Part shown: positions 1-11,280 of the stretch, piece by piece
Layout of the letters: each line of letters opens with the position of its first letter
How positions within the stretch are numbered: position 1 is the stretch's first letter
Assembly (NCBI GenBank): GCA_009741485.1
Contig: CM019215.1
Coordinates: 78,015,657-78,079,656 of the forward strand
DNA from: Malurus cyaneus samueli
Taxonomy: Eukaryota; Chordata; Aves; Passeriformes; Maluridae
Length of the DNA stretch: 64,000 nucleotides
Reading direction: 5' to 3'
Notes under the pieces: model-generated
Seen by the model: the letters and a program-made list of their open reading frames with translations, nothing else
Databases searched by the model: none
What the model was told of the DNA's origin: nothing
Program-made: the position numbers and the translations under genes

Positions 1-935
1 TATATGTGTTTTCTACCCTTTTCCCAAACTTGTCAGAAAATTACTACAGGGCAACTTTATATACTCAGGTTAATTTTAAATTTGCCTTCTCAAATTAACT
101 GTTCTTTTAATTTAAGCAAAGCAAAATGCATGAAAGGGCTGCTTTAACTGCTCATCAAGGTTCTTCTCAGTTCTGTATTCCTAATCTGTCATTTTACTTG
201 TCTTTACTTATTACTTCACATTTTCAAACACTTATTTTCTCTCCCCCAAAGTAGTTCCATGTTGATCAACAGCTTTCTTTTTCTAATGAAGATGAGGTAG
301 CCTAAAATATGTTAAACCTTTCCCCTCTAAAGAATTCTCCTTCACCTATTTATCACTGCAAAAAAGTTACTAACACTACTCACACCATATGATTTGAAAT
401 CAGAAATATTCAAAAATAATACAACAGGTAAAAGTAATCAGCAGGCTTCCGAAAAACTTTAACTAATATGAAATTTGGTGTGCCCTGGAAAGCTGCTTAT
501 TTCCTAGGGCTTCTGTAAGCAATACACTTTTAATTCAATAGCACAGTGTTCTGACAAAGTGACCCTTCTTATTTTGTGGGCAAGGTTGATTTTCATAGTC
601 TATCAGCCTGACTGGAGGAACTGGCCTACTTACTTCAGAGCACTTGGCAGGCAGAACTTTATACTTGAGAAGTGTATGAAATAAATATAGGGACTTTTTA
701 CAAGACTCTCAACATGCTTTGGAAACGGTTACATTATTTAAAATCTAGTGCTAATATTACAGATTCAAAGCAACAAATAAAAAATGGAAATTTACTCATT
801 CATAAGCCTGTACTCCTAAATTTTCACTTAACATTTAAATTTCATAAGTTTTAATAAGCATTCCCTTTCAGAAATCCTCCAGCATCCTTAATTTTTCCAA
901 GAAATGTTTTATAATATAATAATCCCACACAGCAG

Positions 936-1619
936 TACATGCTGGGGCCCAGCTGACTGGAGAGCAGTTTTGCAGAATGACCTTGATGTCCTTGTGAGCA
1001 GCAAGCTGGCCAGGAGCCAGAAATGTGCCCTTGCAGCAAAGGTCATCAGCACGCTGGGCTCCACTTGGAAGAGCATCACATAGGGATGAAGAGAGATGAT
1101 CCTTCCCCTCTCCCTCCTCTGCCTTGGTGAGATACGTCTGCACTTCTGTGTGAGGGTCTGGGCTCCCCATGTGAAGGGAGGTACAGAACTACTGGAGGGA
1201 CCCCAGCAATAGCCAATAAGTTGAAAAGGGCATTCTTGATATGAGGGCATTCTTGATATGAGCTGAGAGAGCTGAGGTTATTCAACCTGCAGACCTTATT
1301 TGTTGGGAAGAGTGAGGGATTCAGGCCCCGTTTATTTTCAGTGATGCTCAGTGGCATGACAAGAGACAACACGCACAATGTGATATACCAGAAATTCCTT
1401 TTAAATATAGGAGCAAATCTTTTACTGAGTGGGTGGCTAAAAACTTGAATAGTTTGCCCAATGAGATTGTGGGGTCTCTACCTTTGGAGCTGTTTAAAAT
1501 CTGACAGGACATTGTCCCAAAGAAGCTCAAACTCACCCTGCTTTGAGCGTGGGGGTTGGACTACTAGATGATCTCCAAACATGCCTCACAATCTTAGCTG
1601 CTCTGTGATTCCATGATTT
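936..1619 (+). mobile_element. CR1 LINE fragment, 3' end
   Basis: Old, diverged copy of the avian non-LTR retrotransposon CR1, covering the end of the reverse-transcriptase ORF and the 3' UTR. Recognisable blocks in order are a segment like the CR1 'gagcagc...gcaatgtgcccttg' region (about 957-1035), 'gatccttcccctctcc' (1099-1114), 'gggctccccatgtgaag' (1160-1176), 'agctgaggttattcaacctg' (1270-1289), and the tail with 'ggggttggactactagatga' (1551-1570). It ends in the short terminal repeats usual for CR1 ('ctctgtgattccatgat', 1601-1617). Many stops and indels break the reading frame. The 5' part is missing, as is normal for CR1 insertions. Confidence 0.9.
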
Positions 1620-1871
1620 TCAAAAAGGCAGTATTTCACTGTGAGATTTTACAAGTTCAAAACCATTGAAAAATAAAATGAATTTCTGTGCTTAGAACCA
1701 ACCATTGGTGCTAAGTTGTACCCATTACTGCTGAAACTAACTTTCATTTTCAAGAAAATTGCCATTTTGTATTATTATCCTGTACCTCTTCAAATATTAT
1801 TGTGGCAGTATACATTAAGTATTTTTAAATAAATCACATGGGAAAACCTACACATTAACAGAAAATAATTT

Positions 1872-1894
1872 AAAGGACACTTCAAGTGTCCTTT
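1872..1894. repeat. 23-base near-perfect palindrome
   Basis: Two 11-base arms, aaaggacactt and aagtgtccttt, flank a single central c. It lies in intronic sequence with no gene, so a terminator or operator reading does not apply. It may be chance or the remnant of a small inverted-repeat element. Confidence 0.8.
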
Positions 1895-2423
1895 CTGTAT
1901 ACCTCTAGTAAGCAATGCAGTCATATTCACATTCTGCTGTCTCCCATTATTGTTCACTGCCTGACCACCTCATTTTTTGTTTGCTAATGAACTTTGCTCC
2001 CTGCAGTTTATTGATTTTCAGAAAAGTATTAAGAGGAAGAATATTTTTCTTCAAAATAGGTTGCATTCCCCAAACACGAGCATATAAAAAGAATGCAACA
2101 TCTTGTATATGAAATATGAAATATTCAGAGACAGCACTGGAAAATTATTTTATAATGATTTATAAAATATTATGCAACATATTGAGTGGGGTGTTGGTAG
2201 GTATGATGTGCTGAAACAAGCAAATTTGTCAAACATATTTTCATTTGTTTCCTTCAAATAATTCTCAATAGCTCTAACTGGCAACATTATTGATTCTAGC
2301 AGGAGAAACAATACGTATGTTGCTTGGAAATCTGCTTCTTACACATTAGAACAAAACAAAGAAAGTAAGGCTCGGTGGAAAGACAAGAACACTTGAAAAT
2401 TATAGAGAAAACCTTATGAGGGA

Positions 2424-2431
2424 CCTACCTT
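2424..2431 (-). other. CDH10: Splice donor of the CDH10 first coding exon
   Basis: On the minus strand the exon ends in AAG at 2431-2429 and the intron begins GTAGGT. This fits the vertebrate donor consensus. Translation past it gives four residues unlike cadherin and then a stop, while the cadherin similarity ends exactly at the Lys codon. The intron is phase 0. Confidence 0.9.
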
Positions 2432-2659
2432 GCCTACATACTGATAATCGGATCCTGTGTATTCCTCTAAAAGAAAAAACTGATTCCACATCCAGCCTCG
2501 CTTCTGGCGGTGAACTGCTTTCCCATCACTCCCCGAAGCACGTCCTCCAAAGCTTTTGGGTCTGAGATCAGGAGTCCTTCTGAAGAACATTTCTGTGTGG
2601 CAGGGATGTGGCAGCCACATCCAGAGCAGCAGAAGTAATAGGACTTGCTGTATTGTCAT
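2429..2659 (-). CDS. CDH10: Cadherin-10, first coding exon (signal peptide, prodomain, start of EC1)
   Basis: This exon encodes the first 77 residues of a type II classical cadherin, a calcium-dependent homophilic adhesion protein of the plasma membrane expressed mainly in neural tissue. Residues 1-22 form a signal peptide with a poly-leucine core (6-12). Residues 23-54 are the end of a short prodomain closing with the furin site RQKR (51-54). Mature domain EC1 then begins [19 protein letters not shown]. Trp56 and Trp58 correspond to mature Trp2 and Trp4, the pair that type II cadherins swap in adhesive dimers. Glu65-Glu66 lie where the first calcium ligand is expected. The match to mammalian CDH10, from memory, is closer than to CDH6, CDH9, CDH12 or CDH18, notably [12 protein letters not shown] and [12 protein letters not shown]. 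The start at 2659 has A at -3 and is the only ATG in this frame. Exons for the rest of the protein lie beyond the left edge. Confidence 0.92.
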
Positions 2660-2809
2660 AGTTCTCCACTCCTGATGCTCTTCAAGCCGGTCGGCAATGG
2701 AGAGCAAAGTTTGGTATTTCTTGGCCTGTTTTTTTTTATGTCTCTAGTTTCTGATGCAGCCAAGGAGTTCCCAGCAACTCATCTCTGGGCTGTACACAGC
2801 AACCAAATC
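2660..2809 (-). other. CDH10: CDH10 5' UTR part of the first coding exon
   Basis: The 150 bases between the predicted acceptor and the start codon are untranslated leader. The frame upstream of the start is open for some codons but contains no ATG, and it meets an in-frame TAG at about 2746. That supports 2659 as the initiation codon. The leader contains one ATG (2782-2780), in a different frame, described separately. The exon start rests on the acceptor at 2810. Confidence 0.75.
2744..2782 (-). promoter_or_regulatory. Short upstream ORF in the CDH10 leader
   Basis: An ATG at 2782-2780 opens 12 codons that end at TAG 2746-2744, 84 bases before the cadherin start. It has G at -3 and A at +4, a moderate initiation context. 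If the leader is transcribed as predicted, this ORF would tend to reduce translation from the main start, which is the usual effect of upstream ORFs. The ORF is seen directly; its use is inferred. Confidence 0.5.
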
Positions 2810-2838
2810 CTGAAAGTGAGCAGACAAGAGACAATGTA
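2810..2838 (-). other. CDH10: Splice acceptor of the CDH10 first coding exon
   Basis: On the minus strand a pyrimidine-rich run, ttgtctcttgtctgctcac, leads into tttcag followed by G. It is the best acceptor upstream of the start codon. Closer AG dinucleotides lack a pyrimidine tract. This sets the exon at 2429-2809, 381 bases. Confidence 0.8.
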
Positions 2839-2996
2839 AGTTGAAATTTCATTCACTACCCAGCGTCCAACATCATTGCAACTGCACCCTTCATATACAA
2901 AACATAATAACATAGAATTCCTGGTCAGGAATATAAAGGTTATCCATGTAGGGAGAACACTGAATATAGGGGGTAGCTGCTGTCAGAATACTTCTT

Positions 2997-3036
2997 AAAC
3001 AAACAAACAAACAAACAAACAAACAAACAAACAAAA
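2997..3036. repeat. (AAAC)n microsatellite
   Basis: About ten consecutive AAAC units followed by a short A run. The array is a pure tetranucleotide and is likely polymorphic. Confidence 0.95.
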
Positions 3037-3040
3037 AAAG

Positions 3041-4632
3041 TAAGAGTTAAGTTAAAAAAAAAATCAGTTTAGAAACTTCTAAGAGTGTTCTTTATTTAGA
3101 CTAGTGGATTAATATTGCTGAAACTTACACATTAAATACTTCTGCCTTTGCTTCAAATGTTTTCCACCCAATTTCATTTACAAGAATTCCAGTGTTTTAT
3201 TAATCTTATTATCAAGAGACATGAAACTCAAACACAAAGTAGTTTTAAAAATTACAAAATGGTAAAACACCAGTTCTCCAGGGTATTTTAAATGGTAAAA
3301 GGAAATATCATATGCATCAGAAGAACTACATGATAAAAAGCAAACTTTTAAACAGAAAAAGTTCTTGAAATGGTCTTGCAATATGGAGTGATATAAGTTT
3401 AGCCTTAAACTGTAGAAAACATTTTTAGAAACACGAGGGCCTGTTTTCCTTTTTTTTTTGCTTTGCTTTATTTTTTGTCTTCCTTTGTGTAACTAATCAG
3501 CAAGAGCAATTTAACCAAATTCTTTTTACTTCTACCCCAGCATTTAAAGAGGAACAGTTTTTGTTAGTGAGATCATTTAACAATTGTTTCCTTAAGTAAA
3601 TGATAAAAAAACTTATGATTTGTCATCTTAATATGGTGTAGTTTCTGCAAATTTTAATCGGGATGGTTTTGCTATTCTTTCTAACATACCCATAGAAAAT
3701 ATGGATGGTGGTTGCATTTCCTTGAATATTCTTCTACATGTGGCACAAAACTCAAGTAGTAAAAAGCTTGCTCTCCTCTTTGCTGATTTTAATAGGTAAG
3801 TAACATCATACACAGCAATACCATGTGCTCTGCTTTCATTAACATTTATATTATAGTTCATCATTATCTTAAATATTTTCATGTTTCAAAGAAGAGCTTT
3901 GTAAAATTTTCAGAAATCCTTCCTGTGTTTCAGTTTGATACTGATGTGCTATTAAAGCTATTTCCAGTAAGCCTGTGTAGATTAAAAAAGCTTATAACAA
4001 ATGTCAAGATTTTTTAAGTGGTAGACTATGAACTATAGTGACATAATTAAACAACTGTGTCTCTCTGTGCAGGTGTGTGTGCAGGTCCATTAATAACTGA
4101 ATGGATTCTTTTCAGGAACCAGCTGCTGTCTTCAAGTTATATTCACTCAGGAGAATATTTTCCCTTCTCTCCCAGCATTTGGAAGCCTAAACATCTTCCC
4201 AGTTAAGGACTTTACCCCTAAATCTGTTCACAGTAACTCACAGATATCCATTTCCATTGGTCTAAACAAACACCAAGTTATGTATCATTTAATTTACCCC
4301 TTCTTCACTTCTTCTGAAGTTTTGACATTTACTAGATTACTGCACAGAACAATCTGTTCTAATATAAGCTATTAATAACACATGGTGAATTATATCAGCA
4401 TGTACAAACTGGAGATGTGGTCCTCCACCTTGGAAATTATTTATCACAGCTCATACTTGTGTTCTTTTGAGAGAAAGGTATACTGAGTGACAGAGGATGG
4501 CTAAGATTTGTTCTAAAATAATTAGAAATAGTTGTCATCAAAGACCACAAGAAATTCAAAGTTGAAATTAACTCTCTCAGTTTCTCAAAAATTTGGTAAG
4601 CTAATGTTTTTTTTTGAAGACGGAATATAGAA
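3041..4632. other. AT-rich intronic sequence, nothing recognised
   Basis: Unique-looking sequence with short open frames only. I see no repeat family, RNA gene or exon. Confidence 0.6.
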
Positions 4633-4700
4633 TTTTCTTTTTTTTTTCTTTTTTTTTTTTTTTTTTTTTTTTTTGCCTTTCTTTTTTCTCCCCTTTTTTC
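4633..4700. repeat. T-rich low-complexity tract
   Basis: Almost pure T with a few C bases, including an unbroken run at 4651-4674. Confidence 0.95.
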
Positions 4701-5239
4701 ACTTTCTTGTTGCTATCAGTACATATATTCCATTATCCACACATTATTATTTGATGAGAATTGTTAAATGCCTCTTGGGAAATAATGCTTCAATATTAGG
4801 GGTTGTTATTGAATTTCCTTCTTGTTAAATTAGGTCAGCAAAAAAGCTCAATGAAATTGTTAAACTTACAAAAGTAGCTAATGTACGTGGACTTGGCAAG
4901 CACAGCTGCCTAATGGATGCACACACCAGCAAGGCCTTTTCCCTCCTTTGAGATTCCTGTTGGAGTTCAGTTTCGTGCTTTAAATGTGATGGGTTTGATA
5001 GAAGTCTACTCTGAAGCAGTAACATTTACCTTTAAAAATAAGCTAGCAAAAAAGAAAAAAAAAAAAAAAAGACTAAACTAATAAGAAGCACTGCATAAAG
5101 GAAAAGTTTGAAGAGAATTAGAGGAAGGAAACTTTTTAATACATAACTATAGAAAGCCAACAGAATTCTGAGTTCTGCATACATTGCATGTCTGTGTTCT
5201 GTGCTGGAAGTGACAGTGGAGAAAAAACGTTTCCATCTC

Positions 5240-5348
5240 TTTGATTTGTTGTTTGGGGTTTTTTTTTGTTTTGTTTTGTTTTGCTTTGGGTTTTTTTTGG
5301 TGATTTTGTTTGCTTGTTTCTTTCTTTCTTTCTTCTTTCTCCCTTTTA
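5240..5348. repeat. T/G-rich and then pyrimidine-rich tract
   Basis: The tract opens with T/G sequence of the type tttgttttgttttg and passes into a (CTTT)n-like pyrimidine run near 5317-5341. It is strongly strand-asymmetric, and encoded lysine-rich frames on the other strand are artefacts of this composition. Confidence 0.9.
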
Positions 5349-5641
5349 ATTCCAGGAAACATCAAAAAATAGTCTAATTTGGCAAAAAAAAATTATCTTA
5401 GGAGAGTGTCTAAGAACTCAGAAGATATAATAGTTTGCTGGCTCAACATAAAAAAAAAAAAAAAGACTTCAGAAAGTTTAAAATAGCTTTAAATAATTTT
5501 AAATGAAACTATTTCACCAATCTTTGTCCTCAAATCTCTCTCTACCACTTCTTCCAGAAGATCACTTCTTGAATTTTTGTCACAACAGAAAGGAAACAAG
5601 GGGAAAAAAAAATAGCTTTCTCAAAGCTATCAGAAATGTCC

Positions 5642-5695
5642 AATTTCTGTGTAATACCCTTCTGTGTAATGCCCATATTTCTGTGTAATATCCTT
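5642..5695. repeat. Short tandem repetition of a TCTGTGTAAT motif
   Basis: The motif tctgtgtaat occurs three times at intervals of about 15-20 bases with diverged spacers. It is a small local duplication with no evident function. Confidence 0.7.
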
Positions 5696-7698
5696 CTAAA
5701 TTACATTAAAATTACTACAGGAGAACACTGTGCCCAACTGTGCTCTTATTCATACAGGTTTTTGGTTTTGTATTATTTTTAATGAGTTTTCTTGGAACAA
5801 TTTCTAGTACGCAGGAGATGGATCAATCATCACTGAAGCTGTTAATCACCATTAGCTTACAAGTAACAATTTTAGAACCATTAGACAGTACTTTCCACAG
5901 TACTACATTGCTCCAAACCTTGTAGAAAACATTTTAATGCCACTCCAAAAGTTGTGATTTCAAATGTATTTTTAGCAAAACTTGCAACATACTGTATATT
6001 ACTTCTCATTCATGCAACCCCGTCCTCTCAGTACTAAAACATACATCATGCCCATTGAAACTCACAAGATTTAACAGTTGTATAAGATGGCCCATGAATG
6101 CCTTTAAACTGATGCATGTGCCAGAGTTCCACTCACTGGTGCTTAAGGAGAGTGAACTTTTACACCAGGGATGCTATTTCTATATTAAATTATCCTCTTC
6201 TTGTCTGTCTTTTGGCATTTATGCATAGTTGCTTTTCGAATTCAGCAGAACTAAGTTTAAAGTAGTAATTTTAATACAGATCAAAAGCTTGTGTTTGTTT
6301 AATTTTTTTCTAATAAAGAAATTTTAGTAAATTTCTCTTGTGAAGAGCAAATTTGAACAAGAAAAAAAATGTACTTGGGATAGCTGCAATTAAAGACTAT
6401 TGTTTTGCATTTAACCCTGGTCAAACTTGAACTGAATTTTAATTATGTGACATTTAAAAAATCTTGTTTAAGGAAAGATATTTAAGCAATGCTTTTCCTA
6501 TTTTCTCCATTTCTGTTTCAGTTGAGAACCATTCACAGCTCTGATCTTGTCTTTCAATCCTTTTTACTATGTTTGTACAAAAGAAAAGATATTTTTGGAA
6601 CTGGAGATGTTTTCTGAAAAATTATGTTAAACTACGTTGAAATTTCATGAAGACAACAATATTTATTATACTGGAAGTAAGCAGAGCACATTTTATTCTT
6701 GTTTTGTTCTTGCTGTAGAGTTGACACCGATAGTGCTATTCTTACATACAGCCACAGTCAGACACTTTTCTGACCTTCCATCTATTTCCTTAAAACTTTT
6801 TATCCCTATCCAGCCACAGCCTGCAGATCTTCTATCATAGCTCCTACAGCCTTCAGCCTACAGGCAAAGTTCCTGTGGACCATCAGCCATGAGGCATAAT
6901 TCCTACCATTCTAGTTCTTCCTTGAATTAGGCAACTTGCTAAGGTGCCTCTCTATTCCATTAGAACTCTGGTTCCTGGTTTATGATGGTGGAAACAAAAT
7001 TCAAACGTTTGGCTGGGTTTAGAAATAATAGGCACTACTTAATAAGCTAGTAAAAGTAGAAGTAGCAAGGCGGTCAAGTGCAGAAGTTGTATTTTCAGCT
7101 AATTTAATTGTATTAATTTATTTTCCATCTCTTTATCAAAATCAGAAGACCTAATGCTTTAGAGCATAGTGTGATGAAGCAAGTACTTAAAAAAGAAACC
7201 TTTGTAAGATACTGTAACTCAAAACATAACAAATCTTCCTCTCTTTAGGTGTAGCCTGTTGGTGTAAGTTATCCCTTAAGGGAAAAGAAGACAATACATT
7301 TTTATGAACAATTTTAGGAGTATTTGAAACAGGCAAATAAGCTCTGTCAAATGATCAATTCTCAACAGATTCTAATCTCATCATTTCTTGTATTATAGAT
7401 TTATGTTCATTACTTTATGTATTATATCCCAATGAAGTCAGCTAAAACTCATAATTTAATTGCTTGGTTCTGAACTTAGGAGATAATTGGTAAATTGTCA
7501 ATAAGCTGCTTATTTCATAGCTTGCAGCACAACACTTGCACACCACAGTGACCACACTTCAAGTTATTAAATTATAACAGGAATTTGCAAAGTAATTAGT
7601 CATAACTGAACTTTAGAATTGGTCTTCTCTACAAAGTCCTGCAACCATTAATCTGCTTAAGAATTTGAGTTGAATATACATAGTTCAATGCTAAACTG
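5696..7698. other. AT-rich intronic sequence, nothing recognised
   Basis: No repeat family, exon or RNA gene could be supported. A slightly C-richer patch at about 6720-6960 has no match I recognise. Confidence 0.55.
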
Positions 7699-7873
7699 AA
7701 AAAAACCCAAAACCAAAACCCAAAAACCAAAACAAAACAAAAACAAAAAAAAAAAAAAAAACAAAAAAAAAAAAAAAAAAAAACAAAAACCCAAAAACAA
7801 AAAAACCCAAAACAAACAAACACAAAAAAAAAAAAAACCAAAAAACAAAAAAAACAAAAAAAACAACAACAAC
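7699..7873. repeat. 175-base tract made only of A and C
   Basis: From about 7700 to 7872 the plus strand has no G or T. It consists of A runs broken by C, CC or CCC. The first part has CCC and CC groups spaced by four or five A, so the minus strand carries regularly spaced G groups. Apparent phenylalanine-rich frames on the minus strand are artefacts of this composition. Confidence 0.95.
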
Positions 7874-9340
7874 TAACATTTGAGGGATTTTTGTAATCAT
7901 ACTTAGCAATCACAACACTACTTCACTCAAAGGAGTGTTTTCTGTTATTTGCACAATTCATGAGGAGAAAGATACTGAAAAACAAGCAGGGAAAACAAAG
8001 GAAAATGAAATACTGTATAATTTTTGCTAGAAAAGTTTATTTTTTGGGCTACAGAGAGATTATACAGAAGCATACTTATGTCTTCTTTTTAAGTATATTT
8101 ATGTATTAAAAAACCTAATTGACATTAAAAGAACACAAGTAAACATGCACTATATAAAATGTATATAAAAGTGGAAGTTTAAGGATGTAATCCATGTTCC
8201 ACTGGCAGTTCAATAACTGGATATCCAAAAATGTAGGTAAGAAAACAGAAATCCAAAATATGGAAAATATGACTCCAAGCTGATGTTACATTGAAGAGGA
8301 AAAAGGTATCAAACCTCACTCCTTCCCATTCCTCTCTTGTTAAGAATATAATCCTACACCCTGTAAAAATCTCTTAATGCCTCACCAAAAAATTTCCCCT
8401 GGTCCTCTCAAGGAAGAATGAAACCCTCAGGGGCTTAAGACAGAGAAGGACATTCAAAGGGTGAGCAGAAGACCAGAGCAAAAGGCAGAAGATAACTTAC
8501 CAGCTAAGTTTTCTTGCATAACCCTTTTGACTGTTCACTAATGTCAATTATCATTAATGTCAATTGTATTAATTGGATTATCTGGATAGGTAACAATATT
8601 TTTTAGCTCTCTGTATACAGTGATTACACTCTCTTTCACAGTATGACATTGAGAGTACCACACTATTATGGTGGTTCTCTACACAGACAGTTGAAATTAC
8701 TTCTGTCACTAAAATTTTGAGGGAGAGGTTATACATGCAGCAGTGACAAAATGGTAGGTGACTTGTGAACATGAAAAAGTTATTGAATCTTTATAATTTC
8801 TGTACCTTGTGAAATTCCCAGAGAATTTCATTATTGTGGCATCCTGCTCTCCGTTCTAGATGACTCTTTCCTACATTTTTATATCTACTGAGTCAAGTTT
8901 CACTGGATAGCTACCCAGTATTTTTCTGCATGATGTGGATGAACAAGTAGAATTTATTAAATTTATACAGTGTAAAACCACCCTGCCAAATTAAAGAAAA
9001 AAAATCAAAGTAAAAAAAAAAAAAAAAAAAAAATCAAAATATTTTTAAAAAGTGGAAAAGAACCCTAATAGGTTGCACAATATAACAATAAACTACTGTG
9101 TGAGTCTACAGTCTGCAGGCAGGCAGGCAGGGAAAAAAACAACAAAACCCATGTCTGAAATGCAAATATTTTCATTTTCACTAACCACAGGAACCTGATG
9201 CAATGCTGGGAGCGAGGGAATGCAGTCACTGTAAGGCTCAGTCCATCCTGATGGGCAGCAGCCCTGCTGTTTGTACACATTTATCAAGGCGCGGTGCAGG
9301 TGTTTTACCACCACGTCCTGATCTCCTCTGTGTTTTTTAT

Positions 9341-9379
9341 GATCTCTGCTTTGGTCTTCTCTCTCCCAAAGCAGAGATC
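9341..9379. repeat. Inverted repeat with 14-bp stem (copy 1)
   Basis: The arms gatctctgctttgg (9341-9354) and ccaaagcagagatc (9366-9379) are perfectly complementary around an 11-base pyrimidine loop. The structure is identical in the second duplication copy. It is too short to call a microRNA precursor. Confidence 0.85.
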
Positions 9380-10798
9380 TCAGGCACATCTGTGAGAGTG
9401 CCTCCAAGTCTCTCAGAACACCTACGTCATCTCTACACAGAAATTCCACTTCTCAAAACAGAGGACAAATAGCAGTAATTATAATAGATGGGCTTTTCCA
9501 CATTGTTATTCTCCAGGCCTTGGCATGCCCAGGTGCAAGGTGACTTGAGTGAATCTACCATCCTCCTCACCATTCTTCTGCTTTTAACCAGTCCTCCCAA
9601 TGACTACCTAGGCACAGTTCTGCAGAGAATAAAGGAGAAAGAGTATAATAGCTCTGAAAAATGTCAATATGGTGGACTTTCTTATCACTTATCTAAAAAA
9701 AAAAATTACAAGAAGAAAACAAAGGGAAATAGACATGTAGACAGGAATATTATTCTTAAGAAGTATGAAATAATCCTTTCTCTCCACTCAACCTCATTTT
9801 AGATTCACTGTTTGGTTTGAGCACTCATCTAATTATTTATAACCTAAATTATTAGACATCAGGATAACAACAAACATTAAGAAAAAAAAAATTGAAGAAG
9901 AACAACTACACCTAGTTACCCAGTCTATGGAAAGAAAACAAGAGGAAGAAGAAGCTGTGGCTGTAATTTTTAGAAAAACTAACTGAAATTAAGAAATTAT
10001 TATCAATGCACACCACAGATAGTATAAGCAATTTACTTCAATTGCAACCATGATGTTTAGGTTAAACATTTAGTAAAACTTTCTACCTATTTTCAGAGTA
10101 GTTGGCAGGTGAAATGAGATATGACTGAAGGATTGGAAGAAGAATCTGAGCAAACTGCTTTCAGGAATGGACTGTCTGCAGCTAGTTTGACAAGATTATT
10201 TCTCAAGATGTTTTCAAGCTCCATCCTATAGAACAGCCCTTCTTTTTTCCATGTCATTATTTCTTTTCATTATATTTTCTATGTCTGGTGCTACGGATAC
10301 CAGTGATTACCCTATGCTCCTGTATATGCATGGATTGTTCATTCCAGATCAACCACATTCTTTTCCATTTATCTGATTCCATCTCAAAAGCAGCTTTAGA
10401 TTTACTTTTGTAGGTTGAAAGCAACTGAAATTCTCTTGCTTGCCAGCCATACCTACACTTTCCCACATCAAATGATACAGTACTAGACACATGGTTGCCT
10501 CCAATTTAGATAAGGTCTTGCCAGTCCTCTGAGTTTCCCTCCATGAGATTTTGTAGTTGTATTTATCCCATAAATTGTCTGTTACACTGCCCCAGATAGT
10601 GAAATTAGCTCTCTCCTCCTCCTTCATTAATTCATCTGATGTATTTCTTCCTAAGCAATTATTCTGTTTGTGTTTCACCCATAAACTTGCTGCCTTCTAA
10701 AACATCCATATTCAACTATTAGCAGATTTCTTTTACAAAGAGAGTAGTCCTCTACTTCTCATTTTAAAAAACCCAACTGAACCCAATCCAGTTAGAGC

Positions 10799-10959
10799 TT
10801 TTTCCTTTCCTTCCTTTCCTTTCCTTTCTTTCCTTTCCTCTTCCTTCCTTCCTTTCCTTTCCTTCCTTTCCTTCTTTCCTTTCCTTTTCCTTTCCTTTCC
10901 TTTCCTTTCCTTTTCCTTTCCTTTTCCTTTCCTTTCCTTTCCTTTTCCCTTTCCCTTTC
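10799..10959. repeat. Irregular (CCTTT)n array (copy 1)
   Basis: A pyrimidine-only array of CCTTT mixed with CCTTTT and CCTT units, about 160 bases long. The same locus in copy 2 is about 106 bases and nearly pure. Lysine/glycine/glutamate-rich frames on the minus strand are artefacts of the array. Confidence 0.95.
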
Positions 10960-11280
10960 AGCACAACAAAAACTCAAAGCAAACCCAAACCAAACCAACA
11001 TAAAACATTCTTAAAATTAAAAAAAAAAAAGAAAAAAAAAAAAAAGAAGAACAAACCCGTTCTGATACTTAGTATGGCAGAAGAGAGTGATGGTGAAGAT
11101 GAGGACAATGATGCATTCTGATAAGTACCAGCAAACAACTTCAGAATGTTGTTTTCTTCACTGAAGAGGTATGGAGTAAGATGAGAACAGTGATTTATTA
11201 TTCAAAGTAAATGTACTTCCATCACTATGACATTGTAATTTAGACACAAGAGAATATGCTGAAAAGATTTTGTTAACAAG

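Larger units (their letters stand above)
1..2428 (-). other. CDH10: Intron after the first coding exon of CDH10 (partial)
   Basis: On the minus strand this stretch follows the donor at 2429/2428 and continues past the left edge. I looked for the next cadherin exon (the remainder of extracellular domain 1) and see no open frame resembling it, so it lies outside the window. The stretch holds a CR1 LINE fragment (936-1619) and a 23-base palindrome (1872-1894). The rest is AT-rich sequence with no recognisable feature. Confidence 0.8.

Noticed and set aside
2660..2707. Longer N-terminus for the cadherin exon beginning at 2707
   Set aside because: The codon there is TTG, not ATG, and the added residues would sit in front of a normal signal peptide. 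The ATG at 2659 matches the family start.
2997..3036. CRISPR-like regular repetition
   Set aside because: It is a pure AAAC microsatellite with no spacers.
7629..7913. Phenylalanine-rich open frames on the minus strand
   Set aside because: They are translations of the A/C-only low-complexity tract and carry no protein signal.
9341..9379. MicroRNA precursor
   Set aside because: The stem is only 14 bp, shorter than a microRNA hairpin requires, and no longer pairing extends from it.
10764..11001. Lysine/glycine/glutamate-rich open frames on the minus strand
   Set aside because: They are produced by the CCTTT array; the copy 2 array gives the same kind of frame.
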